Notes: generated by a model from the letters alone, not told the origin. A DNA stretch of 32,648 bases from Thiomicrospira cyclica (GCA_022736205.1 DZAT01000018.1:1-32648), one strand, 5' to 3'. Shown: positions 14,901-23,439, counted from the first letter of the stretch. Translations and numbers: made by a program.

Positions 14901-15261
14901 CGCGACACGCAACCGACAAGCAGCTATCGATGCCTTTGTCGAAGGTGATGCACAGGTGTTTTTGATTAGTCTTAAAGCTGGGGGCGTGGGACTAAACCTC
15001 ACCGCTGCCGATACCGTCATTCATTACGATCCTTGGTGGAACCCCGCCGCCGAGGCGCAAGCCACCGATCGCGCCTATCGTATCGGGCAAGATAAGCCTG
15101 TGTTTGTGTACAAGTTGATTGTTGAAAACACAGTCGAAGAGAAAATTTTAGTGATGCAAGATAAAAAACGCGCCCTTGCCGATAGCGTCTTTGGCGATGA
15201 AGACGCTTTAAGTGTTTGGACAGATTCGAGCACGATCTTGAACCTGTTTTCTCAGGACTAA
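11944..15261 (+). CDS. SWIM zinc finger SNF2-family helicase
   Basis: The 1105-residue protein combines an N-terminal SWIM zinc finger (Cys74, Cys76, Cys82, His84) with a C-terminal SNF2/Rad54-type ATPase. Walker A is DDMGLGKT (667-674), motif II is DEAQ (765-768), and motif III is LTGTPLEN. The second RecA lobe carries LVFSQFATM, GGVGLNLTAAD and the closing DRAYRIGQ. The middle (about 100-640) is a long region common to bacterial HepA-like SNF2 proteins. SNF2 ATPases translocate on double-stranded DNA and remodel bound proteins. The bacterial SWIM type is not well characterised, but roles with RNA polymerase or in DNA repair are suggested. The ATG has no strong ribosome binding site. The alkyltransferase gene follows six bases after the stop, which hints at a joint DNA-maintenance role. 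Confidence 0.92.
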   Translation: MIPFTEQDIINGFPASEIRKAKPYAARDVLGSSWIENRLIGRVKGTARTPYSQTIIVRESGVGSSRRVTFNTTCSCPVGYDCKHSVALLLFEAARQQIAQAVAAKTAVPTKQQTMQRQDMQVVRYFDALYQETKRYLQTIPEPIETAKEGLVWVLTAYEAGFYSVEPYKVRKLKTGQWSDKMTRVGNLPTYVNGYYYGRPDYIKDFDLNIMRLLKMANANSASGDYRLQGAAGDLVIRNLLVNNALYYRQDNTLVLIESQEPIVLDFAWTEQKGLWALQHNLPIVVGSPSLIETSPPYLFSHQIDPLKVTLTPVLSPVPSGILLKLLDNRASGLPLERLYDYWSPLYDVVQGLPPLPQAAMPEIQVHQPIAVLRLVSLPMSRAVTQLADPIIAGLSIRYGEVELKPVPQTEPDMAEIETDSGKVLIQRDLAFEEGSAFVLMGMGLTFFPIPPDDNAVYFMPPDANIMSVSARDWLPYMGYLTALQEKGWIVEIESAGLSDIEISNGVQVNLLDDDNDYALDATLSTSAGELPLLPLLLDYLKQDKDLPTEGDIYLDKPDGGFVRVPVAQLNPILQAITELYDRPINPDGQLRLSPFDVMGLNSDAVKVSGKKAQALRKVVSQLATVTGIDPIAPPEGLQATLRDYQQQGLNWLHFLTRHNLGGVLADDMGLGKTLQVIAHLLKQQELGLLTKPALVIAPTSVVGNWMSELAKFAPSLSALRFDGVNRSDLKAQIETSNVILTSYALIQRDSDFWQQIPLHSVIVDEAQYVKNPKSKTAQVIRTLKTEHCLCLTGTPLENHLGELWSLFDFVMPGFLANDTQFKKRYRTPIEQHGDQDCQNRLAQRVSPFMLRRTKAEVVTELPAKTEIIQRVTLEKAQWQLYSSVRLSMEKRVRELMAEKGLKRSHIEILDALLKLRQVCCDPSLVKIPAAEKVKHSAKLEVLVEMVQELTEEGRKILVFSQFATMLAIIEKRLNSEGIITSKLTGATRNRQAAIDAFVEGDAQVFLISLKAGGVGLNLTAADTVIHYDPWWNPAAEAQATDRAYRIGQDKPVFVYKLIVENTVEEKILVMQDKKRALADSVFGDEDALSVWTDSSTILNLFSQD

Positions 15262-15267
15262 GGGCAC

Positions 15268-15573
15268 GTGGTGACTCATTTTCAACAAGCCTGCTACGAC
15301 TTGCTCAAACAAATCCCTGCTGGCAAAGTCACCACCTACGCCGAAATCGCTCATGCGCTTGGTGGTAAAGCTTATCGAGCCGTCGGCACAGCGATGAACA
15401 AAAACCCTAATCCCGTTATTGTACCCTGTCATCGCGTAGTGAATAGCGACGGACGACTCGGGCAATACGCCTTTGGCTGTGAGCGTAAGCAGCACTTATT
15501 GGAAAGTGAAGGCGTGCGTGTTGTGGATGGCAAGGTGCAAGATTTTGAGCAGCTAAGGTTTCGGTTTAACTAA
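15268..15573 (+). CDS. Methylated-DNA--[protein]-cysteine S-methyltransferase, short form
   Basis: The 101-residue protein contains only the DNA-binding/active-site domain of O6-alkylguanine-DNA alkyltransferases. The acceptor cysteine is Cys54 in VPCHRVV, so it is a true transferase candidate and not an ATL protein, where Trp replaces Cys. PAGKVTTYAEIA (17-28) and YRAVGTAM with the candidate arginine finger Arg37 are also present. It would repair O6-alkylguanine by irreversible transfer to Cys54. It lacks the N-terminal domain found in Ogt and Ada. The start is GTG 15268 (another GTG follows at once), with AAGGG just upstream. It is six bases after the SNF2 gene and is probably co-transcribed. 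Its stop codon lies inside the hairpin at 15570-15596. Confidence 0.85.
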   Translation: MVTHFQQACYDLLKQIPAGKVTTYAEIAHALGGKAYRAVGTAMNKNPNPVIVPCHRVVNSDGRLGQYAFGCERKQHLLESEGVRVVDGKVQDFEQLRFRFN

Positions 15574-15604
15574 AAACCAGCGAAGCTGGTTTTTAGAAGT
15601 TCCC
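15570..15604 (+). terminator. Repeat-family hairpin acting as terminator after the alkyltransferase
   Basis: CTAAAAACCAGC pairs perfectly with GCTGGTTTTTAG around a GAA loop (15570-15596). It is followed by AAGTTCCC, which matches the terminal repeat of the MITE-like elements (complement GGGAACTTCTAAAAA). No matching left end was found, so this is a partial or solo copy. The T run inside the 3' arm makes it a plausible terminator. The alkyltransferase stop codon TAA (15571-15573) is part of the 5' arm, so the repeat and the gene end overlap. Confidence 0.6.
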
Positions 15605-15653
15605 TATCGTGTAAAATAACCCCAACAACCGATTTAATTTATTGAGAAGCATA

Positions 15654-16991
15654 ATGAACTGGAACAAATTAATGAATGTCGCTAAAGATGTGTTAGAAAA
15701 TGGCTTGTTAGATCAGCCAGAAGCTGAGCAAGCACAACCAAAGCACGTACCTTCGTCTCCTGTGCCACCTGCAACGGGCGATTTGCGTACCGACGCGCTC
15801 AATTATCACCAATACCCAACCCCAGGGAAGTTGTCGATTGAACTAAGCAAGCCAGCCGAAACGGCGCGCGATTTAACGCTTGCCTACAGCCCAGGTGTTG
15901 CTGAGCCTGTCAAAGCCATTGCGGCTAACCCGAGCGATGCTTACAAGTACACCATGAAAGGTAACTTGGTGGCAGTGATTTCGAACGGTACCGCCATTTT
16001 AGGCTTGGGTAACTTGGGTGCGTTGGCATCTAAGCCTGTGATGGAAGGTAAGGCGCTGTTATTCAAACGCTTCGCAGGGATTGATGCCATCGACATCGAA
16101 GTGGATACCACTGATACCGAAGAACTGATTCGCACGGTTGCCAATATCGGTGTCAGCTTTGGTGGCATTAACCTAGAAGACATCGCTTCGCCGCAGTGTT
16201 TCGAGGTCGAAGACCGCTTAAAAGCCATGCTCGACATTCCTGTTTTCCACGACGATCAACACGGCACAGCCATTGTGATTGCGGCTGGATTAACCAATGC
16301 CTTGCGTATTGCGAATAAGAACCTAGCCGATGTGCGCATTGTCTTGGTGGGGGCGGGTGCTGCGGGGACGGCATCGTTAAAATTGTTGCTCGATTTAGGC
16401 GCTCAGAAACACAACGTCTTGGTCGTGGATAAGGTGGGTGTGTTGCATACAGGCATGACTGACTTACCACCCCATATGGCGCAATTTGCTGCCGATACGC
16501 AGGCGCGCAGCCTTAGCGACGCGATGGTTGGCGCGGATGTCTTTATTGGCGTTTCAGCACCGAATATTCTCACGCCAGAAATGCTCACTAGCATGGCAGC
16601 CAATCCAATTGTCTTTGCGATGGCAAACCCAGACCCAGAAATTCGCCCTGAAGCAGCGCGTGCGGTGCGTAGCGATGTGATTATTGCCACAGGACGTAGT
16701 GATTACCCGAACCAAGTCAACAACGTGCTCTGCTTCCCGTATCTGTTCCGTGGCGCCTTAGATGCGCGTAGTAAAGAGATTAACACCGCGATGAAGTTGG
16801 CAGCGGTCGATGCCATTGCCAGCCTCACACACGAGCCTGTGCCAGAAGAAGTATTGGTTGCCAACAATTTAACCAGTCTCAGTTTTGGTGCCGACTACAT
16901 TCTGCCTAAAGCCAACGATAGCCGCTTACGCGAGCGGGTATCGCAAGCGGTACGTCAGGCAGCCGTCGATTCGGGCGTAGCTCGGGTTTAA
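15654..16991 (+). CDS. Malic enzyme, single-domain bacterial type
   Basis: This enzyme decarboxylates L-malate to pyruvate while reducing NAD or NADP. The 445-residue form lacks the C-terminal phosphotransacetylase-like domain of the large MaeB enzymes. Visible motifs are AYSPGVAEP with the catalytic tyrosine, ALLFKRFAGIDAIDIEVD, NLEDIASPQCFEVED with metal ligands, FHDDQHGTAIV, and the dinucleotide motif LVGAGAAGTASLKLL. Which cofactor it prefers cannot be told from the motif. I chose ATG 15654, four bases after the purine-rich GAGAAG, over a TTG at 15642. The first 40 residues are a low-complexity Pro/Gln/Glu extension. It ends in TTAA (16988-16991), which on the other strand is also the stop of the converging GGDEF-EAL gene. 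Confidence 0.93.
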   Translation: MNWNKLMNVAKDVLENGLLDQPEAEQAQPKHVPSSPVPPATGDLRTDALNYHQYPTPGKLSIELSKPAETARDLTLAYSPGVAEPVKAIAANPSDAYKYTMKGNLVAVISNGTAILGLGNLGALASKPVMEGKALLFKRFAGIDAIDIEVDTTDTEELIRTVANIGVSFGGINLEDIASPQCFEVEDRLKAMLDIPVFHDDQHGTAIVIAAGLTNALRIANKNLADVRIVLVGAGAAGTASLKLLLDLGAQKHNVLVVDKVGVLHTGMTDLPPHMAQFAADTQARSLSDAMVGADVFIGVSAPNILTPEMLTSMAANPIVFAMANPDPEIRPEAARAVRSDVIIATGRSDYPNQVNNVLCFPYLFRGALDARSKEINTAMKLAAVDAIASLTHEPVPEEVLVANNLTSLSFGADYILPKANDSRLRERVSQAVRQAAVDSGVARV

Positions 16992-19678
16992 CCAGCCTTT
17001 TCATCACCAGATGTTAGCCACCATGCCGCGCAATCATCTGCGGGCATGGGTTTGGCGAAATAGAATCCTTGCAAGTAGTCAACACCCATTGCGCAAAGTA
17101 GGTTTTTTTGCGCTTCGGTTTCTACCCCTTCGGCAACGGTTTTGAGGTGTAAGGCGGTTGCCATATTGGCGACCGCTTTAACCATATTATGCCCCTTATC
17201 ATCTTCGATACGCATGACAAAAGCTCGGTCAATTTTGAGCTTGTCAGCATTAATTTCTTGCAGCTGTGCCAACGATGAATGCCCTGTACCAAAGTCATCA
17301 ATAGCGATTAAAAAGCCCAATGCTTGTAGTTCTTGTAACCGCTCCATCGCATGATCGACATCGCGTAACGCCAAGCTTTCGGTTACTTCTAAAATAATAT
17401 GTTCAGTTTTGAGCTGATGTCTCGCTAATTCCGTCATCAATCCTGGAACAAAGGCAGGCGAGAAGAGTTGGCGGCTGGATACATTAATCGCCATGATTAA
17501 AGTGTGACCATTCGTTAACCATCGGTTTAGGGTTTCAAAGGCTTGCGATAATACCAATTCGCCTAATTGACAAATTAAGCCTAGGTTTTCTGCCATAGGG
17601 ACAAAGGTAGCAGGCGATACCCAGCCATAGCGTTCATCGTACCAGCGTGCTAAAGCTTCGACTGCATGGGGTTTACCACTGCTACAGTCGATAATGGGCT
17701 GATAGTGCACGGTGATTTGTCTGGTTTTAATGGCGGTTGCGAGGCGGTTTTGAATATACAGTTCTTGCTTGCCATTGTCTTTATAATCCATATCGCTATA
17801 AAAGCATGCCTGATTGCGCCCTTGGCTTTTGGCATGAAACATGGCACGGTCGGCATTAGAAAATAATGACTGTATATCGGCGGCATCGTTAGGGTAAATC
17901 GCAACGCCAATACTAAATGAAACAGGGAGTTCATTCTCATCAATGAGAATAGGGATTTGCATCGCATTAATGAGTTTGTCGGAGAGGGTGCGCACCGCTT
18001 CGGCATCGGTGATTTCGGGCAGTAAAATCACAAACTCATCACCACCCCAGCGTGCGAGGGTGTCGCTGGCGCGTAAACAGCCACTAATGCGCTCGCCCAA
18101 AGCAATGAGCAGCTTATCGCCCACTTTATGCCCTAAGCTATCGTTAATTTGCTTAAAATGATCGAGATCGAAAAAAAGTACCGCCAGTTGCTGTTCGTTT
18201 CGCTCGCACAGCAGCAACGACTGTTTGAGTCGGTCTTCGAGTAGCACACGGTTGGCGAGTCCTGTGAGCGCATCGTGCAATGCCATATGGGTAATTTGTT
18301 GCTCTTGCAGATAGCTTTGTGTCACATCGCGCAGTGCGCCACGTAGGGTTAAAACGCCGGCCTCGTTGTGGTGTGCTAAAAACCGTCCTTCTAACCAGGG
18401 CGTTGCTTGCTGATTGGTATTTAAGCGAAAGCGGACGTGAATGTTGTCTTTTTCGTTATGAATCAGTTGCAGTGACTTGAGCAGCCAGCCTTCACGGTCT
18501 TCTGGATGGATATACCCTAAAAAGCGCTCGCCTGTGGGTGTGGCTAATCGCGTTAACCGTAACCAGCCACCACTGGCTTCGATGAGGTTACCATCGCTAT
18601 CAATGGTGACGACTGCCTCTTCGAGTAGGGCAAGGGTTTCGTTAAAGATGCGATCGCGTTCACGAGAGCGATCCACGTCTTTGATCATGCGCACAAGGGC
18701 GCGCCCAAGGCGTGAAATATCGTCTTGCTGTTCTCGGTCGGCAAAGGGTTTTAAAAAAGGAAAGGCTTTGCTGCTGTCTTGGCTAATGGCATAGTTTTGC
18801 ACACCAGACCACAACAAGTTGACACGCACACTTTGCTTTTCCATCCAGCGACCCAAAATAAGCCAAACAATGCCCAAAGACAGTAATACGACGATGAGTG
18901 GTGGCATCACAACCATCCACCAAGGTTCTGCTTTGGGGAGTGGTTTAAGAATATTCAGTGTGGTATGCGGATCGTTTGGCCATGATAGTGTTAAGCTCAT
19001 GGCGGGCGCGTTGTTAAAGGTTTGCTGATTTAGTTGTCGCTTCCATTCATCGAGTCTGCTATTGCCTTCGCTGCTTTCGATGGGTTTGCCTTGGTAGCTG
19101 ATTAAGCTTGCACCATTATTCGGTGCAAATAGGCGCAGGGTAGCTGGGGTGATCTGCTTGGCAAAGTGAGCAAGTCCTGTCCCTTTTTCTCCCAACCAGA
19201 TGGGCAGTTCAATAATGTGGAATAGTGTGGCTGTTTGTTGATCGCAGCTCACCAGCGACATGGTTTCTTGACTCATGATGACGGTAAATGTCAGGGTTTG
19301 GCAAGCATTGCTATACAAAGGCTGATGCAGCGCATCGGTAATAACCACCGCTTCGAAGTTACGGTTTTCGGCTTGAGCGGTAAAAAAAGCGGTTAGTTTG
19401 GCATGCTTTGCGGCATCATTGAGTTGATCGATGCGTAGAAATTCTAATTCGCTAACCGTGCGTTTGGCATCGGTAACCCACGCGTCCAGCTGCGTGTTGA
19501 GTCGTTTCTGGCTGCGTTCTGTTAGGCTGCTGTACTCTTTGCCAATAAAGTTTTGATGCGTTAACGCGCTACGCAAACCAGACATGAATAAAATCACACA
19601 GCCAAGCAATAAGAAAGCCAGTAAAAATCGTCGATAAAGCGCGGGTAAAGCGGCACCATTTGCCGATTTTTTGAACAT
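16988..19678 (-). CDS. Membrane GGDEF-EAL c-di-GMP enzyme coupled to a binding protein
   Basis: The 896-residue protein has membrane segments at about 18-37 and 262-283 around a periplasmic sensor of about 220 residues. A PAS domain (about 345-465), a GGDEF domain (about 470-630) and an EAL domain (about 645-885) follow. The cyclase signature is canonical (GGDEF, 545-549), with an intact inhibitory RxxD site (536-539). The EAL domain keeps its catalytic set: EAL (674-676), NVSS, EVTES, DDFGTG, LKID, EGVE and LQGF. It may both make and break c-di-GMP, or one domain may dominate. Its ATG overlaps the stop of the binding-protein gene as TAATG, implying translational coupling. The arrangement resembles NspS-MbaA of Vibrio cholerae, so the periplasmic part probably contacts that binding protein (inference). 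Confidence 0.92.
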   Translation of the reverse strand: MFKKSANGAALPALYRRFLLAFLLLGCVILFMSGLRSALTHQNFIGKEYSSLTERSQKRLNTQLDAWVTDAKRTVSELEFLRIDQLNDAAKHAKLTAFFTAQAENRNFEAVVITDALHQPLYSNACQTLTFTVIMSQETMSLVSCDQQTATLFHIIELPIWLGEKGTGLAHFAKQITPATLRLFAPNNGASLISYQGKPIESSEGNSRLDEWKRQLNQQTFNNAPAMSLTLSWPNDPHTTLNILKPLPKAEPWWMVVMPPLIVVLLSLGIVWLILGRWMEKQSVRVNLLWSGVQNYAISQDSSKAFPFLKPFADREQQDDISRLGRALVRMIKDVDRSRERDRIFNETLALLEEAVVTIDSDGNLIEASGGWLRLTRLATPTGERFLGYIHPEDREGWLLKSLQLIHNEKDNIHVRFRLNTNQQATPWLEGRFLAHHNEAGVLTLRGALRDVTQSYLQEQQITHMALHDALTGLANRVLLEDRLKQSLLLCERNEQQLAVLFFDLDHFKQINDSLGHKVGDKLLIALGERISGCLRASDTLARWGGDEFVILLPEITDAEAVRTLSDKLINAMQIPILIDENELPVSFSIGVAIYPNDAADIQSLFSNADRAMFHAKSQGRNQACFYSDMDYKDNGKQELYIQNRLATAIKTRQITVHYQPIIDCSSGKPHAVEALARWYDERYGWVSPATFVPMAENLGLICQLGELVLSQAFETLNRWLTNGHTLIMAINVSSRQLFSPAFVPGLMTELARHQLKTEHIILEVTESLALRDVDHAMERLQELQALGFLIAIDDFGTGHSSLAQLQEINADKLKIDRAFVMRIEDDKGHNMVKAVANMATALHLKTVAEGVETEAQKNLLCAMGVDYLQGFYFAKPMPADDCAAWWLTSGDEKAG

Positions 19679-20679
19679 TAGGGTGTGCTTCCAGACCAGG
19701 TTGTGTTGATTAAGGTGCGGAAATCGAACGCATTCAATTGCGGGTTAGCGACGTTGACGGCGCGGAAAAACCCTTGTGCAGTGTCGATAGCCGCACTTGG
19801 CATACTGGCATCTGGGCTAAAAATGTTCTTGTGCTTACGTAAAATGGGCAACAGGGCTGCCTTGTCTGTGCTGGTTAGTTGCAGCTTATCGACAATTTCT
19901 TCAGCCGTGTGGGTTTGAATATACACCAGTGTGCGTTTGAGTATGCGTACCATCAGTGCAACGTCTTGGGGATGCGCATCGATCATATCTTGACGCGTGG
20001 CCAACTGAGCATTGAGCATTGTACCGCCTAGCAATGCGCGTGCGGTTTCTGGCTGATGAAAATCGGCGAGTACCACTGCTTTACCCGCGGCCTGTAGCGC
20101 ACTGGCAAAAGGTTCGTCGCCCATAATCGCATCGACGGAACCGCTTTCCAAGGCGGCAGACTGTTCTGCCAAGCTTTGGCCTGCAGCAATAAAGTGCACG
20201 CTGTTGAGGGGAATATTGGCACGTTGTAGTACAAACTCGGTCAGCATCTGCGAGGTAGACTTATTACTCACGCTGGCACTGTTAATACCGATCACGCGTC
20301 CGCGCAAATCGGCAATACTGTTAATTTTGTCAGCAAGTTCGGGACGAATCATAAGCGTAAAAGTCGGTACAAGGTTAACAGCAGCAATGGAAACGACAGG
20401 TTCGTTTTTGGCTTTTAGCTGTGCTAAAGCGGGCGCACCAGCAACCGCAAAGTCGACGTTTTTGCTTAACATGTCTTTGAATGCCAAGGGTCCGCCACCG
20501 AAGTAACGCACGGTTAACTCAGCGCCCTCGTCACGATCGGCACCAATTTTCTTGATTAAATCGATGGGCAAATGCGATAAGTTGCCCGGCCCTGCCGTCG
20601 CGAGGGTGATGGTGATGGGTGCTGCATTTACAGCACTTAAGAATAAGGTTGCCATAAGGGCAAGTAAGCGGTTGTTCAT
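19678..20679 (-). CDS. Periplasmic binding protein, NMT1/SsuA-TauA-like, signalling partner
   Basis: The 333-residue protein has a Sec signal peptide (LLALMATLFLSAVNA, cleavage after about residue 19) and a type II binding-protein fold of the NMT1/nitrate-sulfonate-taurine group. Its features include VDFAVAGAPALAQL, a central IADLRGRVIGINSAS and GSVDAIMGDEPFASAL. Relatives bind sulfonates, nitrate, bicarbonate or thiamine precursors; the ligand here is unknown. I chose ATG 20679 because GGAGA sits five bases before it. An ATG four codons upstream overlaps that site and has none of its own. No permease or ATPase gene is adjacent. Its stop overlaps the start of the GGDEF-EAL gene (TAATG), so its likely role is ligand sensing for c-di-GMP control rather than uptake (inference). 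The upstream gap carries a MITE-like element. Confidence 0.85.
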   Translation of the reverse strand: MNNRLLALMATLFLSAVNAAPITITLATAGPGNLSHLPIDLIKKIGADRDEGAELTVRYFGGGPLAFKDMLSKNVDFAVAGAPALAQLKAKNEPVVSIAAVNLVPTFTLMIRPELADKINSIADLRGRVIGINSASVSNKSTSQMLTEFVLQRANIPLNSVHFIAAGQSLAEQSAALESGSVDAIMGDEPFASALQAAGKAVVLADFHQPETARALLGGTMLNAQLATRQDMIDAHPQDVALMVRILKRTLVYIQTHTAEEIVDKLQLTSTDKAALLPILRKHKNIFSPDASMPSAAIDTAQGFFRAVNVANPQLNAFDFRTLINTTWSGSTP

Positions 20680-20719
20680 GGTTGTCTCCATTAGCGCTTG
20701 TTTCTTGTTGTCGAGTCTC

Positions 20720-20801
20720 GGGGACTTTTAATAACCTACCAGAGGATAAATAAACTTGGGAGCGCTAAAAATTCCACGAAGTGGAATTTTTAGCGGCACC
20801 C
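20720..20801. mobile_element. MITE-like element, 82 bp, copy C
   Basis: The left end GGGGACTTTTAATAACC and right complement GGGTGCCGCTAAAAATT are degenerate inverted repeats of the same family as the copies at 59, 1259 and 23606. The right part contains a perfect 15-bp hairpin, CGCTAAAAATTCCAC with GTGGAATTTTTAGCG around GAA. This 60-bp part aligns with the right end of the 150-bp copy at 59-208, so copy C looks like an internal deletion of that form. Flanking 4-mers (TCTC, TCAA) agree at only two positions, so no clear target duplication remains. It fills the gap between the chemoreceptor end (20851) and the binding-protein start (20679) and may terminate the former. Confidence 0.65.
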
Positions 20802-20850
20802 TCAAGTATACGCGCTAAGGAGATAAGCTTAAATGCGTATTTATTTTCTC

Positions 20851-23439
20851 TTAAAACTCGCCCCATTCGTCGCTTTTGTTGCTCTTGGGGGCTGGTAACG
20901 CCGCACGAGATTTAGCCGCTGCTACTTTTTGCACAAAAGCAGGCGCACGATGACGACCCATCTGGTTTTCGAGTTGTTCGAGTAACGCGACAACCTTGTC
21001 CGATAAGTGTTCGACGCTAGGCATAACCGTATCAACCGTTTTGTAATCTTTGCGCAATGCTGCATCGACCGCTTGCGCTACCTGCTGATGGAATTGTGCA
21101 TGCGTCGTGTCGAGTTCTGCCATTGCAGGCAAACTGGCATACTGGCTCCCAGCACCGCTGCGCCATTTGCCCAAACCACAGGCATTATGATTGCCAGCTT
21201 CGCTGGCAGAGACGCTTTTATCGCTACCCGACAGGATATTAGCAATACGCAGCTTCCAGACAAGGTGCGCTTGTTTCATATCGGCTAAGGGGCTACGTCC
21301 TACTTTAGCAATTTGTTGTGAGTCGTTTGAGAGTTGGAATTGATCAACCAAGGCATTTAGTTCGATCATATTTTCGCTGACTTGCTCGGCGCTGGCAGCG
21401 GTTTCTTCGACTAAGGCGGCGCTTTGTTGTGCCACGCCATCCATCACGCTCATGGCTTTACTCACCTCTTGTACGGCACTTTCTTGTTCGCGGCTCGCAT
21501 CGGTGACTTGGGCAATAATATTGCTGACGTGGTGGACAGAGGTGCTGATTTGTTGCAAGGCATCGCCTGCTTCGCGGGCTTTGCGTGTGCCCTCGCCAAT
21601 TTGTTGCACGCTGGTGTTAATGAGGGTTTTGATGTCTTTGGCAGCTTCTGCCGACTTGCCCGCCAGTGCACGCACCTCGGAAGCCACCACAGCAAAACCA
21701 CGCCCATGCTCGCCTGCACGCGCCGCTTCGACCGCAGCGTTTAAGGCGAGCAGGTTGGTCTGGAAGGCGATGCTATCAATTAAGCCAACAATGTCGCCAA
21801 TCTTCTGACCCGATGTTTCGACGGCTTGCATGGCAACCAGTGCTTCTTGCATCACTTGTGCGCCTGCATTAACTTGTCCTGTTACACCACTGGCAATGTC
21901 ATTCGCCTGACTAATGGTTGCCATGTTTTGTTGCACGCTGGTGAGCATTTGATGTGCTGCCGCCGAGGTTTGTTCGATGGCTGCCGCTTGCGTTTGTACC
22001 TGCCCCGAAAAGTCATTGACCCCAGCCGCCAGTTGGCTCATCGCCTCGTTAACCATATTTGCCGAAAACTGTACCTGTCCAACCATCTCGTTTAAACCGC
22101 GCAGCGCGACGTTCACCGCATTTTGTGTCATGCGATAGCTGCCTTCGTAATTGCCATCGAGTCTACCACTGAGGCGATTAAACGCCATTTCGCCAATATT
22201 AAAAATGGTTTTGCTCATGAATTGGTGTAGCCCTTCGAGCATGTTATTAATGCCGTTGCCTACCAGTAAATAAAAGCCATCTTGTCCTTGGGTATTAATA
22301 CGATTGCTGAGAATGCCCGTATTGGCATCACTAATGGCTTGCGCTAAGTCGCGCTGAATGGCACATTGGGCGGTCACGTCGACGCACTCGATCACATAGC
22401 CTATTTTTTGACCGTTGCTCATAATGGGCACAATGGTTTGATCAATCGTTCTGTCTGCCAACTGCATCATGCCATTAAACGGTTGGGTGAGCGCGCGCAT
22501 CATCGCTACCTTTTCGGGCGGATAATGGCAGAAACTGGTCATGTTTTGACCAACGATCTTGTCTAAATCAAACGAAGGTGCTTCTTTTTTGATGCCCTGA
22601 GCATTGCGCTGGAACATGCTTTGCAGCGCTGAGTTAATGCTGAACACATTCAGATCTTGATCGGTCACCATGATGCTGGTGCTTGCGGCATTCATGGCGG
22701 TGGTAAGCATGGCACTTTCGCGTGCGGCATCGAGTGCATCACTGGCATTTTGACCTGCACGCGTGCGCAGCAGGTTAAGCGCATTTGTCCATGCATCGTG
22801 TCCTGTAATTGGCTCACGGAATTGTCCATTGGCTAAATCGTAAACGGCTTTAAGTTGCGTGTCTGTCGGCTTCGCTAATTGTTGACCGCGCCAAATGGCG
22901 AGACCTAATGCGCCTAACCCGATACTCGCGCCAACAATAGCGCCCATGTCACTCAAAGTAAACAGCACAACAGCACTGATAACGCCTAACACACCACTGA
23001 TCATTAGTGTCTTGTCAAGACTCGGCTTAGGTGTCCAAGGCATTTTGCCCTGACCACTGCGCAACTGACCATATAAGTGTTCGCCCAGTTGCTTTTGAGC
23101 GTTGCTGGCAGGGTAGCGTACCGAAACGTAACCTGTGATGTTTCCATCGGTAAAAATAGGACTGACGTTGGCAGAAACCCAATAATAATCGCCATTTTTA
23201 CGCTTGTTTTTAACCAGCCCGAACCAAGGTCGACCCGCAATAATGGTATCCCATAAGTCTTTGAAAGCTTCTTTAGGCATGTCGGGATGGCGTAGGGTGC
23301 TGTGCGGTTTACCAATAATTTCAGCTTCTGAGTAGCCCGAAGCTTCGAGAAAAGATTTATTACAACTGACAACATTACCTTGCATATCGGCAGTAGAAAG
23401 AATGACGGTTTGTGCAGGAAGCAAATATTCGGTCGACAT
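20851..23439 (-). CDS. Aer-like chemoreceptor with PAS domains and C-terminal CZB zinc-binding domain
   Basis: The 862-residue methyl-accepting protein starts with an Aer-type PAS domain (about 5-115), then a membrane hairpin (about 143-190) with no real periplasmic loop. A second PAS (about 245-370) and a long signalling domain follow, whose tip [20 protein letters not shown] is near residue 570. The last 150 residues contain a CZB domain with its four zinc ligands visible: His in HLVWK, Cys in ACGLGKW, and two His in HAQFH. Aer-type receptors report redox or energy state, and CZB domains respond to zinc or hypochlorous acid. I chose ATG 23439 because the frame extends upstream only through a promoter. 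A -35/-10 pair lies at 23535-23507 on this strand. No C-terminal pentapeptide for CheR/CheB is seen. Confidence 0.88.
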   Translation of the reverse strand: MSTEYLLPAQTVILSTADMQGNVVSCNKSFLEASGYSEAEIIGKPHSTLRHPDMPKEAFKDLWDTIIAGRPWFGLVKNKRKNGDYYWVSANVSPIFTDGNITGYVSVRYPASNAQKQLGEHLYGQLRSGQGKMPWTPKPSLDKTLMISGVLGVISAVVLFTLSDMGAIVGASIGLGALGLAIWRGQQLAKPTDTQLKAVYDLANGQFREPITGHDAWTNALNLLRTRAGQNASDALDAARESAMLTTAMNAASTSIMVTDQDLNVFSINSALQSMFQRNAQGIKKEAPSFDLDKIVGQNMTSFCHYPPEKVAMMRALTQPFNGMMQLADRTIDQTIVPIMSNGQKIGYVIECVDVTAQCAIQRDLAQAISDANTGILSNRINTQGQDGFYLLVGNGINNMLEGLHQFMSKTIFNIGEMAFNRLSGRLDGNYEGSYRMTQNAVNVALRGLNEMVGQVQFSANMVNEAMSQLAAGVNDFSGQVQTQAAAIEQTSAAAHQMLTSVQQNMATISQANDIASGVTGQVNAGAQVMQEALVAMQAVETSGQKIGDIVGLIDSIAFQTNLLALNAAVEAARAGEHGRGFAVVASEVRALAGKSAEAAKDIKTLINTSVQQIGEGTRKAREAGDALQQISTSVHHVSNIIAQVTDASREQESAVQEVSKAMSVMDGVAQQSAALVEETAASAEQVSENMIELNALVDQFQLSNDSQQIAKVGRSPLADMKQAHLVWKLRIANILSGSDKSVSASEAGNHNACGLGKWRSGAGSQYASLPAMAELDTTHAQFHQQVAQAVDAALRKDYKTVDTVMPSVEHLSDKVVALLEQLENQMGRHRAPAFVQKVAAAKSRAALPAPKSNKSDEWGEF

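Noticed and set aside
15642..15653. TTG 15642 as the malic enzyme start.
   Set aside because: ATG 15654 has GAGAAG at a usable distance; the TTG would overlap that site and adds nothing conserved.
20680..20691. Upstream ATG 20691 as the start of the NMT1-like binding protein.
   Set aside because: It overlaps the GGAGA site that serves ATG 20679 and has no ribosome binding site of its own.
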